A stretch of DNA of 64,000 nt from Pseudobutyrivibrio ruminis DSM 9787 (GCF_900218035.1 NZ_OBMR01000004.1:248001-312000), one strand, 5' to 3'; shown: positions 26,395-36,328, counted from the stretch's first letter. Notes: a model not told the origin generated them from the sequence alone. Program-made: numbers and translations.

Positions 26395-27177
26395 TTAAAT
26401 ACTAATTAATAACCCTGATATGTTATCTGTCTCTCCTCTATTTATTACTAACTCAGTGAGCTTCTTTAACCCATCCCTTTGGGCTGCAAATTTCACTATT
26501 TCATTTGGATCTAGCTTTCTCCATAATCCATCTGAACACAGTAAATAGTTTTCTCCTTTGTTACAGGATCCTGTATGAAAATCCGGCCTTACTTCTTCGG
26601 ATGCTCCTATGCACTGAAGAAGTATGCTTTTCTTATCGCTATTCACAGCTTCTTCATATGTCATTTTTCCTAAATCCATTTGTTGCTGCACATAACTATG
26701 ATCATGTGTTAAAAGACCTATTTGAGAATTCGTAAATACGTATGCCCTTGAATCTCCAACATTCATTACTAAGTATTCATCATTAACAATCACCATCATT
26801 ACAACAGTTGTTCCTATTCTGAATCCCTGAGTGCGACCATACTCTTTTAGTTTTTCATTCATCTGCTGCACTATTAGATTTAACTGTATTTGAACCTGCT
26901 TTAACGACTTATTATCCATGTCGTTGGCGCTAAGCTCTTCCGTTTTTTCCTCTTTACTAAGCGCTCCTGGCAGTTCATTTCTAAACCACTCATCTATTCT
27001 ACGAACAAAGCTTGAGCTTGCCATTTCCCCTTGGGATAAACCTCCCATTCCATCACATAAACATGCTACACACACTACATCTCCCGCAGCTGTTTTCCCT
27101 TGTTTTACCAGTAACGAATCTTGGTTTACTTCTTTTTTTGTTCCTATGTCAGTATTGACGTCTGTTTTATAACTCAT
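26395..27177 (-). CDS. PP2C-type Ser/Thr phosphatase
   Basis: A 260-residue PP2C (PPM) phosphatase expected to reverse the action of the neighbouring kinase. The metal-binding motifs are present: NQDSLL near the N-terminus, CDGMGGLSQGE (about 40-50), VGDSRAYVF, LLCSDGLWRKL and the final DNISGLL. The length is typical for bacterial PrpC/Stp enzymes, with a slightly long insert (about 75-100). Its ATG overlaps the end of the FHA-protease gene by 11 bases, and the kinase begins 1 base after its stop, so expression of the three should be coupled. Confidence 0.93.
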   Translation of the reverse strand: MSYKTDVNTDIGTKKEVNQDSLLVKQGKTAAGDVVCVACLCDGMGGLSQGEMASSSFVRRIDEWFRNELPGALSKEEKTEELSANDMDNKSLKQVQIQLNLIVQQMNEKLKEYGRTQGFRIGTTVVMMVIVNDEYLVMNVGDSRAYVFTNSQIGLLTHDHSYVQQQMDLGKMTYEEAVNSDKKSILLQCIGASEEVRPDFHTGSCNKGENYLLCSDGLWRKLDPNEIVKFAAQRDGLKKLTELVINRGETDNISGLLISI

Positions 27178-28648
27178 ATTTAAACTCTTCGTTTGAAATC
27201 TTAATTACTGAACCATTTGAAAGTTTTTGCTTGCCACCCTTTTCCAGCTTTACTCCATTCAACCAGGTTCCATTTGTGGAATTACAATCCTCTAGGAAAA
27301 TACCATTATTTGTTTGACGAATTGCAGCATGTTGCCTACTAATCGTTCCATTATCTTTTACATAATAATCTGCATGTAGGCTGTCCTTTCCTATGGTGAA
27401 ATAACCTTTATTCAGTGGTATTTTTTCTCCAGTTTTTACTCTTATAAGTGTTCCCATTTTAATCTGCTGGGAAATCCCTTGCCCTTGACCAAGGATAGTA
27501 GTTTCGCTGGAAGCTGGTTTACCAGCTAATATCACAGTGTCTGTTGGCCCATAATTGTCATTGGAAGATTCAAACTTAAACGGATCATTTGGAGTTTTTA
27601 CTCCCGGCTTATTAATAAAGCTTTGCATTCGGGCTTCTTCCTCTTGCTTAAGCTGCTTCTTTGACTTCTTTTTAGGTTTATCTTTATTGATTACAATAAC
27701 AATTACTGTGGTCGTTATACCTGCAACAACTGCAACTATGCCAACGCATATTATTACTATTACGTATGTAGGTATTCCCTTATCTTTTGTATCAGATACC
27801 TCAGTTTCAGGGGCTTCCTCTTCCTCTACAGGTCTTTCATATTCACAGGAATATTGAATTCCAAGGCCATCTAAAAGCTTTGTTATTTTGGTTGAGTCCA
27901 GTGCACATGAATACATTCCATCACTTGTAAGAAGATTCATTCCTATAACATATCCATACTCGTCTACAAGTGGACCGCCACAGTTATTTGCTCCTACTGC
28001 CGCATCACTTTCTATCACTTGAACATTTTGTAGATTTACAAGGTTTACGATATGCCCCATGGTCATAGCCACTTGTTCATCTGAATAGTACTGGGTTTCA
28101 GAATCATAAGTTATTGCATCTGGATATCCCATCGCATATACGGTATCTGCTATCGCATAAGGCAGATTAGCCACCTCATAATTTTGTGATGTAAGAAGTG
28201 TAAGTGGACTCTTTGTATATATAGGTTGTGGCAATTGCAAAACAGCCAAGTCTAATTCTGCGCTGGTATTTACAACCGTTGTACTAAGAACAACATCTCC
28301 TTCTACTACCACCTCTGTGGAAAATGAAATTTTCGCTACATCTTCCTCTGAATTTGGTAATTCAAGGTATTCTAAAGCAGCAGTAATAGTCTCATCATCA
28401 GGATTAAGGATGTGATTGCAGGTTATTACGTACTCACTTCCCTCTGAATCTCCAATTAAAAATCCCGATGCACCACATATAATATGTTTGACATTGCTTT
28501 CATCCGTAAATACGATATTAACTTGAACAACACCATCTTTTGCACTTTCAGCATTTGATGTGTCGTCTGCAGCCTGCACTTTATAAACAGGCGAGAATGC
28601 CATTATTAAACCTAACGACAATACACAAAGAGCCTTAAATCCCTTCAT
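27167..28648 (-). CDS. HtrA-like protease domain fused to TM helix and FHA domain
   Basis: A 493-residue membrane protein. A signal peptide (1-26) leads to an outer trypsin-like/HtrA fold (about 35-260) with candidate catalytic His79 (ITCNHIL) and Asp133 (ELDLAVL). The nucleophile position reads NCGGPL, so Cys223 replaces the expected serine. A TM helix (292-320) and basic stop follow, then a cytoplasmic linker with two T-x-[IL]-L sites (Thr371, Thr383) and a C-terminal FHA domain (about 400-493; SRQHAAI and NSTNGTWLNG). It could sense or clip something outside and report to the kinase/EssC side through the FHA domain. With Cys in place of Ser, activity is uncertain. Confidence 0.85.
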   Translation of the reverse strand: MKGFKALCVLSLGLIMAFSPVYKVQAADDTSNAESAKDGVVQVNIVFTDESNVKHIICGASGFLIGDSEGSEYVITCNHILNPDDETITAALEYLELPNSEEDVAKISFSTEVVVEGDVVLSTTVVNTSAELDLAVLQLPQPIYTKSPLTLLTSQNYEVANLPYAIADTVYAMGYPDAITYDSETQYYSDEQVAMTMGHIVNLVNLQNVQVIESDAAVGANNCGGPLVDEYGYVIGMNLLTSDGMYSCALDSTKITKLLDGLGIQYSCEYERPVEEEEAPETEVSDTKDKGIPTYVIVIICVGIVAVVAGITTTVIVIVINKDKPKKKSKKQLKQEEEARMQSFINKPGVKTPNDPFKFESSNDNYGPTDTVILAGKPASSETTILGQGQGISQQIKMGTLIRVKTGEKIPLNKGYFTIGKDSLHADYYVKDNGTISRQHAAIRQTNNGIFLEDCNSTNGTWLNGVKLEKGGKQKLSNGSVIKISNEEFKYEL

Positions 28649-28662
28649 TAATAAATCTCCTA

Positions 28663-31600
28663 CTATCTAGTCTTTATCTTTTTAAATGCAAATACTCCAA
28701 CTCCTGCACCTGCTGCACCAACTGAAGCAACAGCAGCTATGGCTATTGGAAGAGCCGCGCCAGCAGCTTTTGGTCCTGGAACCTCACTAATAATCTCGTT
28801 ATCTCTTAGTTCTTCCGCTTTCTGAGAAACAAGCAAATTGTTATAACTAAGATTTGTTACGTTACCAGCAACATCAGAACATGTTATTTCGATATTTTGC
28901 AAGTCTTCCTTTTCAGGAATAGTCAGAGTCTTTGTTCCACCACTTTCTGCCAATTCCTCGCTTGTATAGCTTCCTAGCTCTTCTCCATTTAGCGTGATAG
29001 TCATTGCTGATACACCAATTGTGTCTGTAGCATTTACTGAAAAATCATGATTTGCTTCTTCGTAAGTTCCGTTATCTTCAATTCCTGATACAACTACACT
29101 TGGAGCTGTCATATCCATTAAAAATTCTATTTCAGCATCTTTGGATTGATTACTTTGCTTATTAGTCGCTCTATCCTCTGAGAATACAGTCACATTGTAT
29201 ATTCCATCATTGTTGAAATTATTTTTCCCAACAACATAACTTATAGAATGCCAACCACGATCATTAACCAAATCACTAGTGGTATATCCTCTACCTTCTG
29301 ATAGTGTTTTTACATTTCCTTCAAATCCCACTGATACTTCCTTATAGGTAAGGCTATCAACATTAATTTCTGTTATAACCACATCCTGTGGAGATGTAAC
29401 ATAATATCCATCTACCATAGACTTAGTGGCTTGCGAAAGAACATAAACAGAACCAAATCTATTTACTGAATACTCAATTTTTCGCTCAGATTTATTTCCT
29501 GCCAAATCAGTGATAACTGCATTAAGGGTATATAAATCATCTTTATCCTTTTCATGGGCGATATCAGAAACCTTGATTTGATACCCATCGGCAATTGTAG
29601 TCATAGTCATACCACCATTCACAAGTCCGTTATTTGAACCTGTAAGGGTTACTTCTAAACTTTTTTCCTCTAAGTTTTTGTCCGTTACACTTATGAGTGG
29701 CTCAACTGCACCTTTATTTGCAGACATGTTTTCTACGCCTGTTATATCTATAACAGGAACTGTCGTATCAATAACAAATGAACTACATGTATATGCATCA
29801 GATACATTTCCTGCCAAATCTTCACAAGATACCTTGAATCCGTACGAACCATCTTTCTCAAATTTAATAGTTACCTCATGGTCTTGATCAGAATCATAGT
29901 ATCCACTGATTTCAGGTAATTCATTTAGTCCTTCTTCCGAAGATTTTGTTATTACAGCCTGAGAAGCCTTTGCATTTGGATCCTTGATTTTTATTTTTGC
30001 TGTTCTTGCAGAATTAAAATACTTTCCATTTTGTGCTGAATTATTATCAAATTCTACAGACACTTCAGGCGCTTTTGTATCTATTACAAATTCATTAACT
30101 GATTTTGTTTCAGAAACATTTGTGGCTTTATCTTTACAGCTAAATTTAAAACTGTATGTTCCGTCTTCTGAAAACTTTACAGTCTTTGTATATGTATCCT
30201 CACCCGCCTGCTGCCAAGCACCAATCTCTGCCTTACCACCACTAGATGTTATCTCTAAGCTTGTGAATTTATCGTCTGTACTGAAATTCTTTTCTTGAAT
30301 CTTAATAGTTGCAGTTCTTGCTACCTTGTAGAATTTTCCATTTTTTCCTTCGTTGTTATCAAATGTTATCTCTGCTACTACTGGAGCAGTTTTATCAATC
30401 GTAAAATTAGCTTGATCAAATGAATCTTCTTTATTACTGTTTCCAGCTTTATCGGTTACGCATCCGGCAACATGATAATCGCCTTCTGCAGAAACCTTTG
30501 CTTCATACGTATATACGATATCGCCATTCTCTAATGGTTCGGAAACTGTTTTCTTTTCGAAGGGTATTTCTTCTGTTGAATTTCCTACTACTGTTAATCC
30601 TGGTAATACATCCACCGCATCAAAGTTGGCCTCAGTAATCTTGGCAACAACTGTTACATCATTATTGTAAAATCCAACTTCCGCTCCCTCCGAGCCTGCT
30701 GGTGCTGGTTGATTGTTATATGTTATTTCAAGCTTCGGAGGTTCGTTATCTATGAATGTTTTTATGGTTTTTGTATAAGTATTTGTTTTGTCACCCTCTA
30801 TTGTATAGGACACTGTGTATGTATTAGATGAATCTGTAGGTAACTTGGCTTCATAAATGTTGTCTACTACCCATACATTGATGTCCCAAGTCCATTCGAA
30901 TCCAAAGATAGAAAAAGTAATCTGTCTTTTCTCAAAGCGGCCATTCCCATCTTTTCTTTTAAATTCAATTGCCTGTTCTTGACCATCTTTAATACTATTT
31001 ACTTGAATCTTGGTATTTGCTTTTCCTTCGATTTTTAGGTTTAATTTATCCTCACTGTTACCATTGTTTGAATACCACTTTATTTCGTTATCTTTAACAT
31101 CCTGCTCTGTTAATGTATATGTGCCATCACTACTACTTATTGTGTATTTAAATTTGCTGTTCTCTTTTGCTGCATCAGCATTGCCTACTATGTCATTAAG
31201 CTCATATTTATCTGCTGCAATCGAAACATTATCGTTTATCTTATTGACTGCTACGACGTAACCAAGAGAATACATCTTTCCCTCTTCGGGTTCTAATGTC
31301 CAGGTCACTGTTAGAGTTCCATTAGCACCGCTTCTTTCAGGAGTGCATATACTATTCAGACTAAATCCCGATTGATTGTCTGTTGATGTTTCATCACTAT
31401 AATCATATGCACATATATCTACATCAACGTTATCTAGGTTTTTATCTTTTGCATATCCTTCAACTTGTACTGTTGCTTTAATTGTTGTTTTGGAATGAAA
31501 GATTTTCTCTTGCTCTTCTGCCTCTTCGCCTTTAACTTCTACCTTTGTAATTACAGGCTTTGTTGACTCTTCCTTTGTATAATCGCAATTTTCATTTTGG

Positions 31601-32028
31601 CATTTATATATGAGTTTGGTGCCATCATCACTATAGACGGGCTCAGCCAATTTATGATTAGTACATACTTTATCGTCTTGGTTGTCATCCCCGCCACCAT
31701 TATCGTCGTTTCCACCTGTTTCCTGTCCTGATTTCTCTACTTTTGATTCATTTAAATCCGCTCCACTAGATTCTGGGACAGCATCTACCGTAAAAGTTTG
31801 TTGTTTTTCTTCCTCTGTGTTCTCTTGTGTTTTTGGCTCTTCTTCTACCGTTTTCTCCTCTTCTGTACCCTGTTCTTCTGGCTGGACATCCTTATCTACA
31901 ACAATATCTTCCTGTCCATTTTGTGTTTCAGCTAATACACCTATTTCTGATGTGGAAAAAAGTAATGCAGATAGCATTACTGCCGCCACTACTCGCTTCG
32001 TGGCGCATAGAATTTTATTGTTTCCCAA
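28663..32028 (-). CDS. Large Ig-repeat surface protein of the T7SS operon
   Basis: A 1,121-residue secreted protein anchored by a C-terminal membrane helix (about 1090-1114, followed by KKIKTR). It has a signal peptide (about 1-34), an acidic low-complexity region (about 35-120), a short Cys/His motif (CTNH...CQNENC) and then several Ig-like domains, recognisable by recurring FTIDKTAPVVAEI / FVIDTKAPEVSVEF / FVIDTTVPVIDI strand starts and GTYSFKFSCKDKATN-type ends. Start is a TTG with GGAGGAG 8 bases upstream. As first gene after the promoter it may be the long surface component of the system, in the role EsaA plays elsewhere (inference; no homology to EsaA). Confidence 0.8.
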   Translation of the reverse strand: MGNNKILCATKRVVAAVMLSALLFSTSEIGVLAETQNGQEDIVVDKDVQPEEQGTEEEKTVEEEPKTQENTEEEKQQTFTVDAVPESSGADLNESKVEKSGQETGGNDDNGGGDDNQDDKVCTNHKLAEPVYSDDGTKLIYKCQNENCDYTKEESTKPVITKVEVKGEEAEEQEKIFHSKTTIKATVQVEGYAKDKNLDNVDVDICAYDYSDETSTDNQSGFSLNSICTPERSGANGTLTVTWTLEPEEGKMYSLGYVVAVNKINDNVSIAADKYELNDIVGNADAAKENSKFKYTISSSDGTYTLTEQDVKDNEIKWYSNNGNSEDKLNLKIEGKANTKIQVNSIKDGQEQAIEFKRKDGNGRFEKRQITFSIFGFEWTWDINVWVVDNIYEAKLPTDSSNTYTVSYTIEGDKTNTYTKTIKTFIDNEPPKLEITYNNQPAPAGSEGAEVGFYNNDVTVVAKITEANFDAVDVLPGLTVVGNSTEEIPFEKKTVSEPLENGDIVYTYEAKVSAEGDYHVAGCVTDKAGNSNKEDSFDQANFTIDKTAPVVAEITFDNNEGKNGKFYKVARTATIKIQEKNFSTDDKFTSLEITSSGGKAEIGAWQQAGEDTYTKTVKFSEDGTYSFKFSCKDKATNVSETKSVNEFVIDTKAPEVSVEFDNNSAQNGKYFNSARTAKIKIKDPNAKASQAVITKSSEEGLNELPEISGYYDSDQDHEVTIKFEKDGSYGFKVSCEDLAGNVSDAYTCSSFVIDTTVPVIDITGVENMSANKGAVEPLISVTDKNLEEKSLEVTLTGSNNGLVNGGMTMTTIADGYQIKVSDIAHEKDKDDLYTLNAVITDLAGNKSERKIEYSVNRFGSVYVLSQATKSMVDGYYVTSPQDVVITEINVDSLTYKEVSVGFEGNVKTLSEGRGYTTSDLVNDRGWHSISYVVGKNNFNNDGIYNVTVFSEDRATNKQSNQSKDAEIEFLMDMTAPSVVVSGIEDNGTYEEANHDFSVNATDTIGVSAMTITLNGEELGSYTSEELAESGGTKTLTIPEKEDLQNIEITCSDVAGNVTNLSYNNLLVSQKAEELRDNEIISEVPGPKAAGAALPIAIAAVASVGAAGAGVGVFAFKKIKTR

Positions 32029-32083
32029 AATACATTCTCCTCCGCTTTGTTGTGCTAATGGTAATTATTTCACAATTAATTCA

Positions 32084-32112
32084 ATTTTATCCCTTTTACT
32101 ATTCATTTTCAA
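32084..32112 (-). promoter_or_regulatory. Sigma-A promoter of the T7SS operon
   Basis: On the minus strand TTGAAA (32107-32112) and TAAAAT (32084-32089) are separated by exactly 17 bases, about 56 bases upstream of the Ig-protein start. From here all genes to 5386 run the same way with short gaps. Confidence 0.75.
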
Positions 32113-32290
32113 TCTTTAACTAATTTATATTAAAAAAATCTATAACGCCTGTATTTTAAGCATTTTTATGTATCTCGAATCAATGCATTTTATTGTTTGC
32201 GCCACAATATTAAAGATATTTGTCATATTTTTTATCACATTCTGAGTAGTATCCTAATACTTACAATCTTTCATGTCAATACTTATAACA

Positions 32291-32322
32291 AAAAATACCG
32301 AGGAATTCCTTCCTCGGTATTT
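32291..32322 (-). terminator. Rho-independent terminator after TIR gene
   Basis: A 10-bp stem (ATACCGAGGA with TCCTCGGTAT) with a 6-base loop; on the minus strand it is followed by TTTTT. It separates the recR-TIR transcript from the T7SS operon. The remaining 308-base gap holds only the T7SS promoter and AT-rich DNA. Confidence 0.85.
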
Positions 32323-32336
32323 CTTAGACTTTAACC

Positions 32337-35300
32337 TTATTGAACTAGATATTTTAGTTTTTGAAGTTCAGTTAACTCGGCATCTCCATATTTTTCTTTT
32401 ACTTTTTCTATCAAATCATCCTGTGTTTTAACATTAAATTCTGTCAACGATTTACCATATGCACTTACAATCACTTGCGATTGTGGGATGTATAATCGTC
32501 CGTACTCAGCATAATCCAAAAATCCATACGAATTCAAATCAATTATGTACATATCTGAATAATTGAAAATAGATAATTGGTTCTTTTCTTCGTCATAAAT
32601 CGTGTATGACAAGTCGTTAATCTGGTTGCTCATCAAGAATACATTCTTATCCTGTTGCCTATCGTATATACGGAAATACAAATCATCTCCCTGTAAGTAC
32701 AACTGATTGTTGTCTTTTGAGAATTCGACATAAGAATAATTGTCACCATAATACTCTATAGTGTTTTCTGCTTTCTTTGTCTCCCAATTATATACTCTTA
32801 AATAGCCATCTTCTGTGATTACAGCAATTATATTGTCATCCTGGCTTGTCTTTATATCATTTACTTTATAATCCTCGAAAATTGATTTTGACTTTCCTGA
32901 GATGGCATTAACCTTGTATGCTTTGCCATAAACATCAATTCCATATACAGTCTTTCCATCGTTAGATACAGCAATGTTCCAGAAATTGAAGTCAACCTCT
33001 CCACTGTATATTATTTTTCGAGCTTGTGTATCGATTACATAGAATTCCTTATCGTCACCATAAGCAACATATTTCAAATTTGTAGATATTGCATAATCTG
33101 TGCTAATAAGATCTTCTTCTGATATTTTGACTTCCTCAGTCTTTTTATCACTAACTGAGTAATATAATACTGATCCCCCATAGGTTGGAAAGATGATTGT
33201 ATCTTCATCTAGATAATACAATTTTCCATATCGCCCATCGTCGATATCAATTGTTCCAATTTCTTCGCCGGTAGCTGTTTCAAAGACTCTACAGGTGTAT
33301 GCATTGGAAGCAGCATCATTGCTAGTCTGCAAAACATATGTGTCCCCGGAAGGGCTCATAGCTGCTCCGCCATAAAATCCTGTTTCCATCTCTGTTTGTG
33401 CCAGATAATCGTCATCTTCTTTAAACTTCAATACCATAAGATTTGGACTTCTAAATCCAGAAGATACAAATACCGCATTTTTTATATCAAAATCAATTAA
33501 TGAATCCGAAACATCTACCAAGCCATCATCTGCCACTTCACCTGTTAATGCATCGTAATATGAAAGCTTTCCATCCGAAGTTCCTACAAATAGCAATTGG
33601 CTGCTTCCGCTCATCATATAATTTTGAATAAAGCCGTTTGTGGAGAAGGAGCATACATCTTCACCTGAGTACAAATCCAAGATGTACATCTTCTTTGTGC
33701 CATTTATTATCAATTGAGGATATTCCACTCCATCAATTTCTAAGATTCTACTTCCTATATGAGAATAGCTTGTGCTAAGTGCTCCTCCTATGTAATCTAC
33801 ATCGCGGAACCACTTTATTTCACCAGTTTTTCTATCACACTTAATTATATGCATTGGTGCATTTTCATATGACATCAACGCATCGTAACTCATACTTGCA
33901 ACGGCAAAATCTCCATCTTTAGTCGGAACAATATCAATAATTGCTCCACCTTCAACAGGAATATCAATCATATCATCTGTTGTAAGATCAATTACTGTTG
34001 CATAGTTTGGATCTTCATCATTACCAGGCAAATGTTCAATATAGAATGTTTTACCATCTTTATCAAACATCATTGTGGCTCCAAAAGCAGTCTGCGTTTG
34101 ATTCTCATATTTCTTTAAAGATTCACCTGTTGTAGCGTCTACTATTTCAACATAATCGTGTTTCTCGTATTCATCATCATAATACGCTGTTTTTATAGCC
34201 ACATACTTCCCAAAGTCATCTACTTTTGCAAATGTGATGCCATCCTCAGGCACGTATTCATACTGAAGTTCACCCTGGTCATTATAGCCACGAAGATAAT
34301 AATCTGATGCAACAACAGCAATATCTCCTGCGAACCCTACAGCCCTAATTCTGTCATCTTCCTCTTCAACAACATCAACCGGCTTTTTAAAAGTGCATTC
34401 ACCGTTATCCAAATTCCAGATATAAATCTTGTTATTGTTATCTACTGATATAACTCTGTTGCCATCTTCATTAATGGCAAAATCAGAAATATTTACATCG
34501 TGATTCAGCTTTAAATCGTGCTCCAGATTTAATCCCAGATTGTAAGTACCAAGAGCCTGAGACAGTGCAAACACTGGATCTGTCACATATGGACGACCGT
34601 TTTCTTTGGTACCGATTCCTTCCATTGCAACTAAGGCTGCTGTTTTGGCATCGCCATCATCTAGCACATCAAGTGATGTGGCTGCAATTACTCTTGCCTC
34701 ATTTACAAGCTTCTGCTGATACTCTTCATTTATCTTTGCAAGGTTGTAAGCTGTGTATCCACCAAACGCCACTGCGATGGCTGCAATAGCTGCTGCAATC
34801 CCAACATTTCGGCGCATCTGGCGCTCTCTATGACGCTGCTTTAAATCGTCATAATCTACGTGCAAAATAGAAGCAGCCAGACGAAGTGTCTCTGTCTTGA
34901 GCTTCTTCTTTACCTCTTTCTTGTTTTTACCTCTAACATCTGCTGCAAGAGGCTCCACAAGATTGCCATTTTCATCTGTTAAAAGCTGTGGTGGAAATGA
35001 ATCTGCTGGTTCTCCATCTACAAGCACTGCTAAGATATTTTCACGGCCGTGCATCTCAATGAAGGTGTCGATTTCCTTCATTACCCAATATGAATCTTTT
35101 GTCTGTGGAGAACAAATGACAACTAGAAAGGCTGCCTCTCTAAGAGCTGCCTCAATATTAGAGCCCAGGTCGCTTCCGATTGGAAGCTCCTCCTGGTCTC
35201 TGAAAACTCTATCTATCTTTTTTCTGCCAATTTCCTTCTGAATCTTTCTAGGAATCTTGGTTGTCTCTAGAGCCTTGTGTACTCTCTTTGCCACAAACAT

Positions 35301-35345
35301 ATCCCGCTCCAAATGTCTGTAGCTAATAAATGCATCGTATTTCAT
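32337..35345 (-). CDS. TIR domain / TM / beta-propeller protein
   Basis: A 1,002-residue protein. The N-terminal TIR domain (about 1-130) begins YDAFISYRH and contains the box resembling the TIR NADase site (SPQTKDSYWVMKEID, with the glutamate after W). A basic linker and one membrane helix (about 178-202) lead to a large outer region of WD40-like beta-propeller blades (about 265-960; ISDFAINEDGNRVISVDNNN is one). The ATG at 35345 fits the AAGGGAAG site better than the ATG 6 bases upstream. It begins 23 bases after recR and shares its direction. Possible roles are cell-envelope sensing with NAD+ cleavage, or defence; unproven. Confidence 0.8.
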   Translation of the reverse strand: MKYDAFISYRHLERDMFVAKRVHKALETTKIPRKIQKEIGRKKIDRVFRDQEELPIGSDLGSNIEAALREAAFLVVICSPQTKDSYWVMKEIDTFIEMHGRENILAVLVDGEPADSFPPQLLTDENGNLVEPLAADVRGKNKKEVKKKLKTETLRLAASILHVDYDDLKQRHRERQMRRNVGIAAAIAAIAVAFGGYTAYNLAKINEEYQQKLVNEARVIAATSLDVLDDGDAKTAALVAMEGIGTKENGRPYVTDPVFALSQALGTYNLGLNLEHDLKLNHDVNISDFAINEDGNRVISVDNNNKIYIWNLDNGECTFKKPVDVVEEEDDRIRAVGFAGDIAVVASDYYLRGYNDQGELQYEYVPEDGITFAKVDDFGKYVAIKTAYYDDEYEKHDYVEIVDATTGESLKKYENQTQTAFGATMMFDKDGKTFYIEHLPGNDEDPNYATVIDLTTDDMIDIPVEGGAIIDIVPTKDGDFAVASMSYDALMSYENAPMHIIKCDRKTGEIKWFRDVDYIGGALSTSYSHIGSRILEIDGVEYPQLIINGTKKMYILDLYSGEDVCSFSTNGFIQNYMMSGSSQLLFVGTSDGKLSYYDALTGEVADDGLVDVSDSLIDFDIKNAVFVSSGFRSPNLMVLKFKEDDDYLAQTEMETGFYGGAAMSPSGDTYVLQTSNDAASNAYTCRVFETATGEEIGTIDIDDGRYGKLYYLDEDTIIFPTYGGSVLYYSVSDKKTEEVKISEEDLISTDYAISTNLKYVAYGDDKEFYVIDTQARKIIYSGEVDFNFWNIAVSNDGKTVYGIDVYGKAYKVNAISGKSKSIFEDYKVNDIKTSQDDNIIAVITEDGYLRVYNWETKKAENTIEYYGDNYSYVEFSKDNNQLYLQGDDLYFRIYDRQQDKNVFLMSNQINDLSYTIYDEEKNQLSIFNYSDMYIIDLNSYGFLDYAEYGRLYIPQSQVIVSAYGKSLTEFNVKTQDDLIEKVKEKYGDAELTELQKLKYLVQ

Positions 35346-35368
35346 AATCATTCTTCCCTTTTGTTTTT

Positions 35369-35968
35369 CTATAACTCTGTTCTGCCGTCTAACGCTCTAA
35401 GCAATGTGACCTCGTCGATGTATTCCAGGTTTCCGCCTACTGGAACACCGGATGCAATTCGGCTTACCTTGATGCCTGTTGGTTTTATCAGCTTGCTGAT
35501 GTAGGCCGCTGTGGTTTCACCTTCCAATGATGAGTTGGTGGCGATGATAACCTCCTCTACATCTGTCTGCTGCAAGCGAACCATCAATTCCTTCAGCTTG
35601 ATATCTCCTGGGCCTATGCCGGCCATTGGAGAGATTGCTCCGTGAAGCACATGGTAAACACCCTCGAATTTGCCTGTCTTTTCATAGGCAGCCAAATCCC
35701 TGGTATCCTCCACAACCATGATGATGTTTTGGTTGCGCTTTGGGTTAGAGCAGATTGGGCAAAGCTCATCGTCAGTAAGTGTGAAACACTGCTTGCAATA
35801 TCTCACATTTTTCCTGGCCTGCACGATGGCATTGGCCAAATCGTTAACCTTTTCCTCATCCATCCCTAATATATGGAAAGCCAGCCTCTGGGCTGACTTA
35901 CTTCCAATACTAGGCAAATCACTTAGCTCCGCTATTAAGTTGCTAATTTCTTTGCTGTAATATTCCAT
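35369..35968 (-). CDS. recR: Recombination mediator RecR
   Basis: RecR, 199 residues as expected. It works with RecF and RecO to load RecA at gaps. It shows the N-terminal helix-hairpin-helix (LPSIGSKSAQRLAFHIL), a four-cysteine zinc site (CKQC ... CPIC, about 57-72) and a Toprim domain (IMVVEDTRDL, then IIATNSSLEGE). It follows ybaB by 3 bases in the common dnaX-ybaB-recR order of Firmicutes. Confidence 0.97.
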   Translation of the reverse strand: MEYYSKEISNLIAELSDLPSIGSKSAQRLAFHILGMDEEKVNDLANAIVQARKNVRYCKQCFTLTDDELCPICSNPKRNQNIIMVVEDTRDLAAYEKTGKFEGVYHVLHGAISPMAGIGPGDIKLKELMVRLQQTDVEEVIIATNSSLEGETTAAYISKLIKPTGIKVSRIASGVPVGGNLEYIDEVTLLRALDGRTEL

Positions 35969-35971
35969 CTA

Positions 35972-36313
35972 TTAAAATCCTAGTCCACCTGGCATCTTTG
36001 GCATAGATGCTGCTGTGATTTCATCAATCTTGTGAAGTGCTTCGTTTGTAGCTGCCATAACAAGGTCTTCAAGCATCTCTACATCATCTGGATCTACTGC
36101 TTCTGGATCGATGTGTACCTTTGTGATTTCCTTTGAACCTGTAACTGTAACTTCAACAACACCGCCACCGGCTGTGCCTGTAACTTCTGTCTCCTCAAGC
36201 TTTGCCTGAGCCTCTTCCATCTGGCGCTGCATACGCTGTGCCTGCTTCATAAGGTTGGCCATGTTGGCTCCACCCATTGCTCCTCCTGGAAATCCGCCTC
36301 TTCCTTTTCCCAT
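35972..36313 (-). CDS. YbaB/EbfC nucleoid-associated protein
   Basis: A 113-residue DNA-binding protein of the YbaB/EbfC family, which forms tweezer-like dimers on DNA. A glycine-rich head (GKGRGGFPGGAMGG) is followed by the long helix NLMKQAQRMQRQMEEAQAKL and the beta core with VEVTVTGSKEITKVHID. It sits between dnaX (15-base gap) and recR, the conserved place for this gene. Confidence 0.95.
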   Translation of the reverse strand: MGKGRGGFPGGAMGGANMANLMKQAQRMQRQMEEAQAKLEETEVTGTAGGGVVEVTVTGSKEITKVHIDPEAVDPDDVEMLEDLVMAATNEALHKIDEITAASMPKMPGGLGF

Positions 36314-36328
36314 ATTTAAATCCTCCTA

